From the NCBI RefSeq assembly GCF_003626755.1, contig NZ_RBCJ01000004.1, positions 434,001 through 498,000 of the forward strand: DNA of 64,000 nucleotides. The letters are read 5' to 3'. The stretch comes from Ulvibacterium marinum (GTDB taxonomy: Bacteria > Bacteroidota > Bacteroidia > Flavobacteriales > Flavobacteriaceae). Position 1 is the stretch's first letter. Every line of letters starts with the position of its first letter. The notes beneath the pieces were generated by a model that was given only the letters and a program-made list of their open reading frames with translations, did no database searches and had not been told where the DNA came from. The position numbers and the translations under genes were made by a program. This document shows, in pieces, positions 43,275 to 52,817 of the stretch.

Positions 43275-45434
43275 ATGAAATTAACACGGATACGGTCTTC
43301 TTATAAATTATATGTTGTCATCCTTATTGTTGCAGTAGGTGTTTTACTTTTTACTGCTGCCCTGGTTTACAAGCAAACCAAAAGACTTCAAACTAGCTCT
43401 GAAATGGTAAGACATACGCTAGAAGTGCAAAAAGAAATCAACAATCTTTTTACTAGCTATACCTTACTGGTGGCCACCCAACTGGATTTCGACGCTAAGG
43501 ATGGTACTACACTTTCAGATACCGTCTCAAAATACCAGAAGGAAGGAAATGCCTCATTGACCCACCTAAAAGAATTAACGGCCGACAATACCAAACAACA
43601 AAATTTTCTAGCTGAAATGAGCAGTTTGCAAACCCGTTTATACAATCGGGTCGTTATTTCTGCGATGAATGTCCCTACAGATTCTACCGTGATTTCAAAG
43701 GCGTCAAAGGACCATGAAAAAATAATTGTGTTGTTTGAAGAAATACGTGAATTAAAGAACGAGATGATGTCAGAAGAGGAAAATCTTTTGGCCCTAAGAA
43801 AAGAAGATTATAATGAGCGTATTTCAGTAACACCGCTTGCTTTGATAGCTTCATTTTTGTTTTCGCTATTGATATTTGTATTCGCTTTTCAAAAACTGAA
43901 CAGCAACAGAAAACGGATTACCAGCACACAATTGTTTTTGGAGAAAATATTAAAGTCTACCGATAATGTTGTCGTTTTCTATGAACCCATAAGAGACAAA
44001 AACGAGAAGATAATCGATTTTAAAATATCCTATTCCAATGATGTGCTAACTGATGCTACCGGAGATAAAGTCGATGATATAATAGGCAAGAAAATGAGTG
44101 AAGTGTACCCAATGCTATTAGCAAATGGAGTTTCTGACATCATGATAAAAAGCTTAGAAACGAATACTCCGCAACATATCGAGAAAGAATACCACCAGTT
44201 TTTTGATAGGCCCCAAATTTTTCATAGTACCGCTACAAAATTAGATGACGGTGTCTTATTAATCTCATCTGAAAATACTGCAGAGGTACTAGCAGAGCGG
44301 AAATTAAAAGCTCTAAACGAGAGCTTGACCTTTCAAAATACAATACTTAACGATGCGGAAGTATTAGCCAAAATAGGTAGTTATAGATGGGATAAGAACA
44401 CTAAAGAAACTATTATTTCTGACAATTATTTTAGACTTTTAGGCTATGAACCGGGAGAGATTGAATTCAACCCGGATACTTATAGAGAATTTGTATATCC
44501 TGCAGACAGACCTATATATGATGAAATACTTAAAAATATCAGGGAGAAAAATGAACATGGGGAGTACTCCTATCGCATCATCACTAATAAAGGCAAAATA
44601 AGGCACGTTCGCAGCATAGGACATTTTGACAATAATCTGATGGTTGGCCTGGTGATGGACGTTACTCACGAACATAAAGCGCAACTAAAATTATATAACA
44701 AAAATCAAGACCTAAAGCGCTCTAATGAAGAACTAGAATCTTTTAACCGTGTTGCGAGCCATGATCTACAAGAGCCTTTACGCAAAATACAGATGTTCAT
44801 TTCTCGTCTTTCCGATTCAGAACTTGAAAACCTATCTGAAAAAGGAAGGGGCTATATCGAAAAGGTAAGCTCTTCCGCCAATCGAATGCAGACTTTGATC
44901 AAGTACCTTTTATCGTATTCTCGTATCAATAAGACCAAAGATGACTTTGTAAAAACAAACCTAGACGATATATTGGATAAAGTAAAGGAAGATTTAGATG
45001 CCCGTATCAAAGAAGCTAATGTACACATTGCTATAGACAACATGCCTACTTTAAAGGCGGTGCCTTTTCAAATGGAACAATTGTTCAATAACCTCATATC
45101 AAATTCCATTAAATACAGAAATCCTGATGTGGCATCGAAAATCGTAATCGATTGTAAGAAAGTGACCAGTAAACAAATCGGTAATGATTTTATAACAAAG
45201 GCTAAAAAATACAATCGCATTTCCATCATGGACAATGGTATCGGCTTTGACCAAAAAAATTCAGAAAAGATTTTTGAGTTATTTCAACGGCTACATCAAA
45301 AGCATGAATATTCTGGAACGGGTATTGGTTTGGCAATATGTAAAAAAATCGTAGAAAACCATAATGGACATATTGTGGCCGAAAGTTCGCCTAATGAAGG
45401 TGCTTCATTTTGCGTCTATCTTCCCATAATTTAG
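43275..45434 (+). CDS. membrane sensor histidine kinase with PAS domains
   Basis: 719 aa. A first transmembrane segment (VVILIVAVGVLLFTAALVY) and a second near residue 190 (PLALIASFLFSLLIFVFAF) enclose a CHASE3-like extracytoplasmic helical domain. Two PAS domains follow (about 215-350 and 365-475), then HisKA with the phosphorylated His at H496 (VASHDLQEPLRKIQ) and a HATPase domain (NNLISNSIKYRN, DNGIGFDQ, GTGIGLAICKKIV). It is likely to phosphorylate the adjacent receiver. The ligand is unknown. Confidence 0.93.
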   Translation: MKLTRIRSSYKLYVVILIVAVGVLLFTAALVYKQTKRLQTSSEMVRHTLEVQKEINNLFTSYTLLVATQLDFDAKDGTTLSDTVSKYQKEGNASLTHLKELTADNTKQQNFLAEMSSLQTRLYNRVVISAMNVPTDSTVISKASKDHEKIIVLFEEIRELKNEMMSEEENLLALRKEDYNERISVTPLALIASFLFSLLIFVFAFQKLNSNRKRITSTQLFLEKILKSTDNVVVFYEPIRDKNEKIIDFKISYSNDVLTDATGDKVDDIIGKKMSEVYPMLLANGVSDIMIKSLETNTPQHIEKEYHQFFDRPQIFHSTATKLDDGVLLISSENTAEVLAERKLKALNESLTFQNTILNDAEVLAKIGSYRWDKNTKETIISDNYFRLLGYEPGEIEFNPDTYREFVYPADRPIYDEILKNIREKNEHGEYSYRIITNKGKIRHVRSIGHFDNNLMVGLVMDVTHEHKAQLKLYNKNQDLKRSNEELESFNRVASHDLQEPLRKIQMFISRLSDSELENLSEKGRGYIEKVSSSANRMQTLIKYLLSYSRINKTKDDFVKTNLDDILDKVKEDLDARIKEANVHIAIDNMPTLKAVPFQMEQLFNNLISNSIKYRNPDVASKIVIDCKKVTSKQIGNDFITKAKKYNRISIMDNGIGFDQKNSEKIFELFQRLHQKHEYSGTGIGLAICKKIVENHNGHIVAESSPNEGASFCVYLPII

Positions 45435-45785
45435 CAGTACAGAGCCAACAATCTCGTGGCAAGCCTATGAGAAATTTCAAAGGGGCAAAATTTCAATTTT
45501 GAGACGCACCTTGTGGCATTACATTTTGATTATCGAGTAAATAATTAGCTCTTGTACGTGGAGTTTCTCTTTATTATTCTCAACAGATGTCATGTCTTCT
45601 TTACCAATATCCATCTCTAACTAGCCTCTCATCTATCTTTAAACGGGTTATTTCTTCAATAATATTAACCCTTTCGTAAAATTATGTAACGTAATACCAA
45701 AATTGTGTAACACGAAAGCTGACCGCTTAACGGAACTTTGTAGTGTAGCATTAAATAGATAAATCAACTACAAAATTACACCGAT
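45435..45785. promoter_or_regulatory. intergenic region with nested repeats upstream of two small genes
   Basis: 351 bases without a gene. The most structured part is 45671-45718, listed separately. The region separates the kinase from a run of two small open frames and an AraC-type regulator. Confidence 0.4.
45671..45718. repeat. nested inverted and direct repeats, candidate operator
   Basis: CTTTCGT (45671-45677) and ACGAAAG (45712-45718) form an inverted pair. Between and overlapping them, AAAATTATGTAAC (45678) and AAAATTGTGTAAC (45699) form a direct repeat spaced 21 bases, two helical turns. This looks like a site for a dimeric regulator such as the AraC-type protein encoded at 46169. 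Confidence 0.45.
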
Positions 45786-45932
45786 ATGAACACAGCAATC
45801 ATCTATCAGCATCAAAATGCCAGAGTGGGTAAGACTAGAAGTCAATTTGAATTTCAGTCAGAATATATCAAACACAAAGAGGTAAAAGTTGTAGTTCATA
45901 GTTCAGTGAATAAAAATACGACCGTTGGTTGA
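45786..45932 (+). CDS. small hypothetical protein (48 aa)
   Basis: Frame starting MNTAIIYQHQNARVGKTRSQF and ending VHSSVNKNTTVG. It is polar, without a membrane segment, and not recognised. It begins about 70 bases downstream of the nested repeat and precedes another small gene by 55 bases. A real gene is plausible but not proven. Confidence 0.45.
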   Translation: MNTAIIYQHQNARVGKTRSQFEFQSEYIKHKEVKVVVHSSVNKNTTVG

Positions 45933-45987
45933 GCTGATAAAATCATGAGAATCAGTTTCAATTTATTCCTTATTAAGCACAAATCAG

Positions 45988-46137
45988 ATGTCAAAAATTT
46001 TAAACAGCATTGCAGCCTTCAGCATGCTATCATGGATAGTTGGTTTCTTTTTTTACAACTACGGTCCTGAAGTTCATTTACTCTTAGCGGCAGCAGTAGG
46101 ATTACTCATAATAAAAGTCCTTTTAGAAAAACAATAA
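45988..46137 (+). CDS. small membrane protein (49 aa)
   Basis: Starts MSKILNSIAAFSMLSWIVGFF and ends AAVGLLIIKVLLEKQ; two hydrophobic segments with a short polar turn (YNYGPEVH). The layout is that of the lmo0937/DUF5670-like stress membrane proteins seen at 34890, though sequence similarity is weak. It lies 31 bases upstream of the AraC-type regulator gene. Confidence 0.65.
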   Translation: MSKILNSIAAFSMLSWIVGFFFYNYGPEVHLLLAAAVGLLIIKVLLEKQ

Positions 46138-46168
46138 AATTATAAGAACAACTATAAAATCAACAACG

Positions 46169-47185
46169 ATGAAAAATATAAGAATCACTTCAACCTTACT
46201 CGAATCACTTTTCAAACAATTACAATTACAATTAGGAGGTCAAGTTCAAACGTTAGCTAAAGAATATACTTTGGAAATCAACAACGATGTGGCCAAAGGT
46301 TTTATTTCAGGAATCGTTTCGGAAGAAGCTAAATCATATATAGAATATGATATTACTTTTAAAGAAGATGTTGCCTTAGCTCATATATCAACTGAAGAAA
46401 ACCCCATCTTTTTCAGTTACTGCTCAAAAGGGCGCTTGATGCAAAATTTCGGGGAATATGGGAAAAAAAACAGATTAGGACAATTTCAAACAGGAATTTT
46501 CTCAAGTACATATGACCAGAGCATTTACTTGAACTTTAGAAAAGATGAGGCGGTAAAAATCTCCATGATTCTAGTAAACCAAGATGCTGTAAAAGAGGAA
46601 GAATTAAAATTCCAATTACGGAATGCTTTTGCTCCAAACACGGATACGGATACCTATGCGTACATTGGTTCTTTCAATTTAAAAATCGCTGAACGCATTC
46701 AACAATTGGCTGCTATATCTCAAAAAGGACTGGTACGAAATTTATTAATCAATGGTATGGTTCAGATGATTCTTGCTTTGGAAATACAACAGCACAGCGA
46801 AGATATGATTAGCGTAGTAAGAAACATGGGCTCGCTAACGAGAAGCGAAATGGAGGATATTAAGGAGATTTCAGAATTCATTAGAAACTACCCTGAAATA
46901 CAATACAGCTTGAAGTACTTGAGTAGAAAATCAGGTCTATCTCCCTTCAAATTACAAGAAGGTTTTAAAGTTCTATATGACCGGACAGTTACCGATTTCA
47001 TCAGAAATGAACGTGTCGAAGCTGCGGAAAAATTGATAAGAACCTCAGAGCTGAACATTTCTGAAATCGTTTATACTGTTGGTTTGACGAGTAGAAGTTA
47101 CTTTTCTAAAATCTTTAAAGAGAAATACAACTGTAGCCCTAAACATTATCAAAATCATCAGAATACGATAGCTGTTACAGCATAA
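46169..47185 (+). CDS. AraC-family transcriptional regulator
   Basis: 338 aa. The N-terminal 220 residues are a sensor domain I do not recognise (ISTEENPIFFSYCSKGRLMQ, FGEYGKKNRLGQFQ). The C-terminal 100 residues are a double helix-turn-helix (QYSLKYLSRKSGLSPFKLQEGFKVLYDRTV, ISEIVYTVGLTSRSYFSKIFKEKYNCSPKHY). It shares an upstream region with two small genes and ends at a strong terminator. Confidence 0.88.
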   Translation: MKNIRITSTLLESLFKQLQLQLGGQVQTLAKEYTLEINNDVAKGFISGIVSEEAKSYIEYDITFKEDVALAHISTEENPIFFSYCSKGRLMQNFGEYGKKNRLGQFQTGIFSSTYDQSIYLNFRKDEAVKISMILVNQDAVKEEELKFQLRNAFAPNTDTDTYAYIGSFNLKIAERIQQLAAISQKGLVRNLLINGMVQMILALEIQQHSEDMISVVRNMGSLTRSEMEDIKEISEFIRNYPEIQYSLKYLSRKSGLSPFKLQEGFKVLYDRTVTDFIRNERVEAAEKLIRTSELNISEIVYTVGLTSRSYFSKIFKEKYNCSPKHYQNHQNTIAVTA

Positions 47186-47202
47186 TATACACTTAAACGT
47201 AG

Positions 47203-47235
47203 AAAAACCGTCCACTGAGTTTGGACGGTTTTTTG
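47203..47235 (+). terminator. terminator of the AraC-family gene
   Basis: Perfect 12-bp stem AAAAACCGTCCA/TGGACGGTTTTT with a seven-base loop, followed by Ts, 17 bases past the stop. Confidence 0.85.
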
Positions 47236-47330
47236 TTTACATGCGTTATTGATTTAAAAAAGAACCAACTAAAAAATGCAGTAAATAGATCCTGTCGTTT
47301 TCATACATAAACAAAAAATTCTAGAACATT

Positions 47331-47819
47331 CTAGAATGTCTTCAAAGTCGCTCGCATCATCCAAGCCATTTGTTCGTGCTTTTGCATCAATGCGATTATA
47401 AAATCAGCCGTTCCGTCATCATTACGCTCTTCAGCATTCTCGCTAATGTTCTTTCTGATGAATTTGATAATCGTGTCATGGTCTTCTAGAAGTATACTAA
47501 AAAAGCCTTTGGTATTATTTTGCTCAGGTCCCTCTTCATTTAGTTGAGAGGTTTCTAAAAATTGTTTCATTGTGCCAGGAGCATAAAATCCTAACATCCG
47601 AATACGCTCGGCTACCTCATCGATGACCGTTTCTAACTTGTTGTATTGTTCCTCTAGAAAAACATGTTTCGAATGAAAATCGATTCCCTCGATATTCCAA
47701 TGCGCATTTCTTGTTTTGATATATAATACATGCTCATCTGCCAAAATTTGCTTTAGCATTTCCACTACCGCTTTTCTGTTTTCCTTCTTAATTCCTATTT
47801 CTGTTTTTGTTGTTTCCAT
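47331..47819 (-). CDS. dps: Dps-family ferritin-like DNA-protection protein
   Basis: 162 aa from the ATG at 47819 (METTKTEIGIKKENR); upstream codons in the open frame are not protein-like. Dps forms dodecamers that oxidise and store iron and shield DNA. The ferroxidase-site pattern is visible: NAHWNIEGIDFHSKHVFLEEQYNKL, split by description, with His, Asp and Glu in the usual places and EVAERIRMLG after it. It is probably induced by oxidative stress. Confidence 0.93.
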   Translation of the reverse strand: METTKTEIGIKKENRKAVVEMLKQILADEHVLYIKTRNAHWNIEGIDFHSKHVFLEEQYNKLETVIDEVAERIRMLGFYAPGTMKQFLETSQLNEEGPEQNNTKGFFSILLEDHDTIIKFIRKNISENAEERNDDGTADFIIALMQKHEQMAWMMRATLKTF

Positions 47820-47920
47820 TGCGATTAATTTTAAGTTATACTGTAAGTTAAAGGGATGTTGCTTTTTGTCTTGATGGCAATGACAAAAGGAGTGACGCAA
47901 AACATTTTAGACAGCCATTA

Positions 47921-48565
47921 TTATCCCATGTTTTCTTCGGAAATGGCATCCATTGCCTTTCCAATTAAGGTTTCGCCTTTAATGATTTCAAAGGTTTGAT
48001 TGAAAGGCGCACTATCATGCAAGGCCCTTACCAAAGTTTGAGCTACATCAGCTCTACTAATTTCGCCTTGCTTATTTAATTTGTGACTTAAAGCTATTTT
48101 ACCTGTGCCTATTTCATTGTTCAAAGTTCCGGGTCTTACAATGGCATAGGTAAGATTGCTTTTCTTTAAATATTCATCAGCGTTGTGTTTCGCCTTCAAA
48201 TAGTCTTGTAGTTCGGAAGCTTCTTCGGGAGCATCTGCGCCCATGGAACTAAGCATAACAAATTTCTTTACAGCCATATTTTTTGAGGCGTCAATAAGTT
48301 TTTTTGCTCCCTCTTGGTCTACCTCAACGACTTTCTTGCCACCCGAACCAGCAGCAAAAATCACTTTGTCAATATCCTTAACGGTGTGATTTATATTTTT
48401 CTCTAAATCACCCATGACTGTAGTAATTCCTTTATCCGAAAATTGAGAGATATCTTCTTCTTTGCGAACCATCGCAATAGGGTTGAAATATTGTGATGCT
48501 TCTAAAAGGGCTATTATTTTCTTACCTGTTGTTCCGTTCGCACCTGCTACTAATATATTTTCCAT
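47921..48565 (-). CDS. NAD(P)-binding SDR-like oxidoreductase
   Basis: 214 aa from the ATG at 48565 (MENILVAGANGTTGKKII). It is an atypical SDR with the glycine motif GANGTTG at 8-14, lacking a clear YxxxK pair. Other segments are VIFAAGSGGK and LTYAIVRPGTL. Proteins of this type bind NADPH and are often called YwnB- or NmrA-like; the substrate is unknown. It lies 101 bases upstream of dps on the same strand. Confidence 0.82.
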   Translation of the reverse strand: MENILVAGANGTTGKKIIALLEASQYFNPIAMVRKEEDISQFSDKGITTVMGDLEKNINHTVKDIDKVIFAAGSGGKKVVEVDQEGAKKLIDASKNMAVKKFVMLSSMGADAPEEASELQDYLKAKHNADEYLKKSNLTYAIVRPGTLNNEIGTGKIALSHKLNKQGEISRADVAQTLVRALHDSAPFNQTFEIIKGETLIGKAMDAISEENMG

Positions 48566-48897
48566 TGTATTCTTTTTAAATTTCATATAAAGTTGCCACT
48601 AATCGAACAGATAGTTTGATGCAGATTGATTTAAAATTGATGCAAAAGGAGAGGAGAAAAGTGGACGGGAAAAACCTTCTTAAAGCTAGCAAGCATTAGA
48701 GGCTGTTTTGAAAAAGGTCTAAGTTCAGAGGAGCGTAGTTTTGTACTGGTGCTACATGACTTATATCAGGCCATGGTTTTTTGGATGACTTCCACTCCAT
48801 CATCGATATTCCTTATTTGTTAGATTTGATACAGCCGGAACAATATTTATACTATTAGAGTAAGGTTATTTTGGTGAATATGATTTGCTTTAAGAAT
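48566..48897. other. gene-free stretch of 332 bases
   Basis: Sequence between the NAD(P)-binding gene and the FAD-binding gene. I see no protein-like frame, RNA gene or clear hairpin in it. Confidence 0.4.
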
Positions 48898-50649
48898 CTA
48901 TTTCAATTCCAATCGCTCCACAAGACCCTCAGCCCATAACTCTGAGCGTTCTCCAAAGCATTCTAAAATAGCGTCAACACCTATAATCGTTCCTTTGGCG
49001 AGTCGGCCTAGAACAGCTAACGGTAGGATATTATTCTCTGCCCCCAGTTCTACCAAGGCATTTTCGGCGGTGTTGATACCTAACGCGCTGTGAACCGGCT
49101 CTACTAGCGAATCGCTTAGAAGACTTTTAACTAAGGGGGAGTTCACTTCTAGCAACTTTGGAGAATCCAAAACCGAGTCGACCATGCTATTAGCTATTAC
49201 GCGCTTGTCATCCCGTTCCAATTTCCAACCCTCGGCGGTTTGGGTGATTTCAGGGTTATTTACGAAATCAAAGGTCATTGCACCCGCATCTACCAGCGCC
49301 AATAGTTGCTGAAGACTATCTACAGGAGGGCCATACGAATAGCGTTTTAAGCGTTCATCCAATTGAATGATTTCGGCGATGAGCTCATCATCTAAGTTTG
49401 TAAAAGAAAGTTCTTTGTACATGCTTGGTTGGCAATGCCGCCATACCTGCCCGATACAATAATCTAAACTGATTTTGGAATGCCCGGTTGCCATTTCGAC
49501 GAAAGCTGTCATACTTTGGTAGGCTGGCAGCGATTTTGAGATGATTAGGGAATCTTCTGTACTTCCATCTTCCAACCAGTTCGCTACTAGCTTCTCCAGT
49601 TCGCCTTCGGTCAGGGTATGGGCGTAAACACTATCCCCCAAGGAACAATACTTTTTAACAATCAAAGGTGTAATAGCGTCTATTAAAAACCTTGTATCGG
49701 AAACTTTTCCTCCCTTTCGAACCGAATTTCTAAGCCGCTCGGCAAACGCTTCTAGTTCTGCTTCCGAAGGTATATAGGGTTTATCTAAATTGAGATGTAA
49801 AGGTTTCGGGGTCATAGGAAGTCCGTCCAAAGAGAAAGGAACCAACTGCACCCCATTTTTCTCCGAAGGGCGATAACTCATCTTTCGCGTGTCTTTATCC
49901 AATAGCTCAAAAGAACCACCCAAACCTTCGGTAAGTGCACGCGCCACATCAATCATGGCGAGACCAAAACCACGAAGGGCAATGACATCATCCTCTTTAA
50001 CATCCTTACTGATATCCTCCACAGGATAGGGAGCGGTAAAAAGTTGAAGGGCCGTATCCGCTTCCAATTTTTCTTTCCATTTTGTCAGCTGTCTATCTAC
50101 TTTGGTGGGTTGATGCCCTATGGTCAAAACGACCTCATCGGCAGAATAGGTTTCCTTTACATTTGTAGTAATTTTAAACTTTCCGTCAGAATAGTCCAAG
50201 CTCGTGACCTTCGCTAGCACCACTTCAAGTTTACCTAGCATCAGCAAATCCTTTGTTATGGCAGCATAGCGTTCGCCTAAATAGGTGCCAAGTTCAGAAC
50301 GTAAAGGAAATTTGTCGGGTATCGTTCCCACGTCCTTCCTTTCGTCAAAACCGCTCCAAGTCTGATAGGATGGAAAACTCGGTATAGCGAAACCGCTACC
50401 ATTAATTGATTCTCTTTTGGGGATGGTCAAACCTCTTTCAGAGACATTTAACCAATTCGTATCGGGCTGCCCCAAATGATATACTGGTCCATTGCCCAAT
50501 TGGTCAGTTTCTTCAAAAAGTAAGGTCTTAACTTTTCCTTTAAAATCTTTATTAGCTAGTGCTTTGTGTAAACTTTCCAGAGCGGAAAGTCCCCTTGGGC
50601 CGCCACCAATGATGGCAACAACTTGTTCATTCTCGTGGTTCTTTGACAT
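48898..50649 (-). CDS. FAD/NAD(P)-binding protein
   Basis: 583 aa with an N-terminal dinucleotide-binding motif IIGGGPRGLSALESL (13-27), an NAD_binding_9-type domain. A second region reads DEVVLTIGHQPTK, and IALRGFGLAMIDVARALTEG. Homologues are annotated only by domain; the reaction is not known. It follows the MOSC gene by 16 bases and is the last gene of a probable leftward operon from 56540. Confidence 0.8.
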   Translation of the reverse strand: MSKNHENEQVVAIIGGGPRGLSALESLHKALANKDFKGKVKTLLFEETDQLGNGPVYHLGQPDTNWLNVSERGLTIPKRESINGSGFAIPSFPSYQTWSGFDERKDVGTIPDKFPLRSELGTYLGERYAAITKDLLMLGKLEVVLAKVTSLDYSDGKFKITTNVKETYSADEVVLTIGHQPTKVDRQLTKWKEKLEADTALQLFTAPYPVEDISKDVKEDDVIALRGFGLAMIDVARALTEGLGGSFELLDKDTRKMSYRPSEKNGVQLVPFSLDGLPMTPKPLHLNLDKPYIPSEAELEAFAERLRNSVRKGGKVSDTRFLIDAITPLIVKKYCSLGDSVYAHTLTEGELEKLVANWLEDGSTEDSLIISKSLPAYQSMTAFVEMATGHSKISLDYCIGQVWRHCQPSMYKELSFTNLDDELIAEIIQLDERLKRYSYGPPVDSLQQLLALVDAGAMTFDFVNNPEITQTAEGWKLERDDKRVIANSMVDSVLDSPKLLEVNSPLVKSLLSDSLVEPVHSALGINTAENALVELGAENNILPLAVLGRLAKGTIIGVDAILECFGERSELWAEGLVERLELK

Positions 50650-50665
50650 AGATTGTTCCGAAGGT

Positions 50666-51487
50666 TTATTTCTCCAATTTCTTTATCACTTTCACAATAT
50701 CCCCCTGCGCTATAAATCCTTCTGTAATCGGCACCAGATTGATTCCGAAAGCGGGACCTAAACCTCTTGCTAACCCGGTTTTTGCAATTGTTGCCAAAGG
50801 TTCTAATTGTTCATTTTTGTCTAAAGTGTCGGGGTCGATGGTCGTAAACACGCAGCGTTGCGTCTTTTCCTGTACCCTGAACATACATTCGTTAATTTGA
50901 ATCATATCCCAAGTATTCTCCTCAAAAGCTTGGTAACCATCGATTACGATATTCGGTCTAAAATTTCGAACGGAGACTTTATCCGATAACTCTGAATTGA
51001 GATGTTTCAATGTCTCTAGATTAAGTAGATGAACCGGAGCGGAATCCGCATAGGCCATATGTTCTCCTTCCCTACCGCCATGTTTGGGTGATATAGGCCT
51101 GAAATTCTTTCCCATATAAATCATGCGAAAATTTCCGTCTAAGAACTTCGATACCAAGGAGGAAGTCTCACTATTGAGAAGTATTCCTGAAACGGTATTC
51201 CTGAAAAGTTTGATTTCTACCATCTCATCCTGTTCATTTGGTAGTGAAAAAGAATAGGTGTCCGAAGCGATGGATACTTTTAATTGAAGGTTATCAATTC
51301 TAGATTCAATACTCAAAAGCCTGGGATACTCTCTGCCGGTAACGATCTTATTATCCGCATCGATAACGGCCACAGTCCGGTCTTTGTCCAACCCGTATGC
51401 TGTTACAAACGCCTTTTCCAAGGAGTTACCCCTCATTGATTTCACAGGATATTCAAAAATCTCAACTACACACTTTTTATGGGACAT
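50666..51487 (-). CDS. MOSC domain protein (YcbX-like)
   Basis: 273 aa with an N-terminal MOSC beta-barrel (EIFEYPVKSMRGNSLEKA, YGLDKDRTVAVID) and a MOSC domain. The Cys that would bind molybdenum cofactor is in TQRCVFTTIDP; NFRPNIVIDG is also typical. YcbX/mARC relatives reduce N-hydroxylated compounds using a redox partner. The neighbouring FAD-binding protein could be that partner, but this is only context. Confidence 0.85.
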   Translation of the reverse strand: MSHKKCVVEIFEYPVKSMRGNSLEKAFVTAYGLDKDRTVAVIDADNKIVTGREYPRLLSIESRIDNLQLKVSIASDTYSFSLPNEQDEMVEIKLFRNTVSGILLNSETSSLVSKFLDGNFRMIYMGKNFRPISPKHGGREGEHMAYADSAPVHLLNLETLKHLNSELSDKVSVRNFRPNIVIDGYQAFEENTWDMIQINECMFRVQEKTQRCVFTTIDPDTLDKNEQLEPLATIAKTGLARGLGPAFGINLVPITEGFIAQGDIVKVIKKLEK

Positions 51488-51547
51488 CTAATAGTAATTA
51501 ACACTGCATTTAAACTATACGAAATGATTCATGCCAAAAAACTTCCA

Positions 51548-52768
51548 CTATTTGACAAGCTCGGGAATAACTAACAAACGCTCTGGCCCGAAATACTTAA
51601 AGGCGACGAAAAATACGATTACCGAAATAATCATCCCAGTCATAAACAGGGTATAAGTCCATCGCAAAAGTTTATATTTTCTTGATAGCACTACCCCAAG
51701 AAAATAGAGGTCTTTCGTTAAGCTGCTGTAAATATAATCCTTATCGTTCAGCATGCCCTCTATAGCATTTTCGTAATCTTTCAAAGCCATCTTGTGAAAA
51801 TTTCCAAAGAATAATATATTGACTTTTTTAGCCTTGACATCTTCTATATTGAACTCGCCACTTGTCACATTGGGCTTTGTAGCAGAAACCGATAAAATCA
51901 TAGAGGCAATACTAAATATGATAAATATTAAAGTTGGATAAATCAAATAATCATTTGACGGATTATCTAATTTCGGAATCAAATTTGAAAGCGCCATCGA
52001 GATGATTATCGCATTTACAGATAATAATATATTTGCTTTAGTGTCAGCGATATCACTCAATTTCAGGTGGTTACGCAATGTGACGCGATACAAAGTCTGA
52101 ATGCCCCTATCAGGACTATTGTTCTTCAAGGAGGCCTTTAATTTCTCCTTCCGGACCAATTTTTTCTCGGATTTCTTGGCCTTCATCAGACGGCGCAGGT
52201 TTTTATCCTTTCGCTCTTGCCAATTTTTTTGAGCATAGTCGGTATAAAAACGATGCTCGCTCCTGAAAAGATTGATGTTCTCATTTCGCCAGTCCGTAGC
52301 GGCTATTTTTCGGTCTGTCGTACTGTTGATTTCCTCTTTTAGCAGCTCTGCAAGCGCCATATATTTTTTCTTCCCGAGATGGGACCAATCGGCATCCTTA
52401 ATTATTTTTTCACTATCCGTCTTAGGGACATGGTTTCTTTCGGTCGCTCTGATTAAATCACAAACCATATCTATTTTAGGTTGACTATAATCCAATTTAC
52501 CTAAAAACTCTTTTGCCATAGTGCAACTGCGCTCTTCATGGCCTTCTATGGCATGTACATAACCAACATCATGAAACCAAGCAGCTATAAGGATTACTTC
52601 CGTAGTTTGGTCATCCAAAGACACGTCTTCCATAATTTCTTTTGCACTAGCCACTACGAATTTGGTGTGTTTCAAATTATGGTAGACGTACGAACCATCA
52701 AGTTCGGTAGTTAAGATATTGGTGATATGCTCCGTTATCTTTTTCAAAATATCATTGTTCTGAACCAT
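51548..52768 (-). CDS. HD-domain protein fused to a Pycsar-type membrane effector (PycTM)
   Basis: 406 aa in two parts. Residues 1-170 form an HD phosphohydrolase domain with H30, H34, the H66-D67 pair (AWFHDVGY) and D126. A strongly basic linker (185-216) leads to a PycTM/DUF5706 domain: RVTLRNHLKLSDIADTKAN (228-246) and three membrane helices at about 246-264, 275-297 and 370-392. PycTM proteins are the membrane-disrupting effectors of cyclic-pyrimidine (Pycsar) anti-phage systems. No cyclase gene lies beside it. It sits 49 bases downstream of the barrel gene and may be co-transcribed. Confidence 0.85.
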   Translation of the reverse strand: MVQNNDILKKITEHITNILTTELDGSYVYHNLKHTKFVVASAKEIMEDVSLDDQTTEVILIAAWFHDVGYVHAIEGHEERSCTMAKEFLGKLDYSQPKIDMVCDLIRATERNHVPKTDSEKIIKDADWSHLGKKKYMALAELLKEEINSTTDRKIAATDWRNENINLFRSEHRFYTDYAQKNWQERKDKNLRRLMKAKKSEKKLVRKEKLKASLKNNSPDRGIQTLYRVTLRNHLKLSDIADTKANILLSVNAIIISMALSNLIPKLDNPSNDYLIYPTLIFIIFSIASMILSVSATKPNVTSGEFNIEDVKAKKVNILFFGNFHKMALKDYENAIEGMLNDKDYIYSSLTKDLYFLGVVLSRKYKLLRWTYTLFMTGMIISVIVFFVAFKYFGPERLLVIPELVK

Positions 52769-52817
52769 AAGCTTAGTATTTGTTATTTATTGCTATTGCT
52801 TTTGCGAAAGTTCCCTT

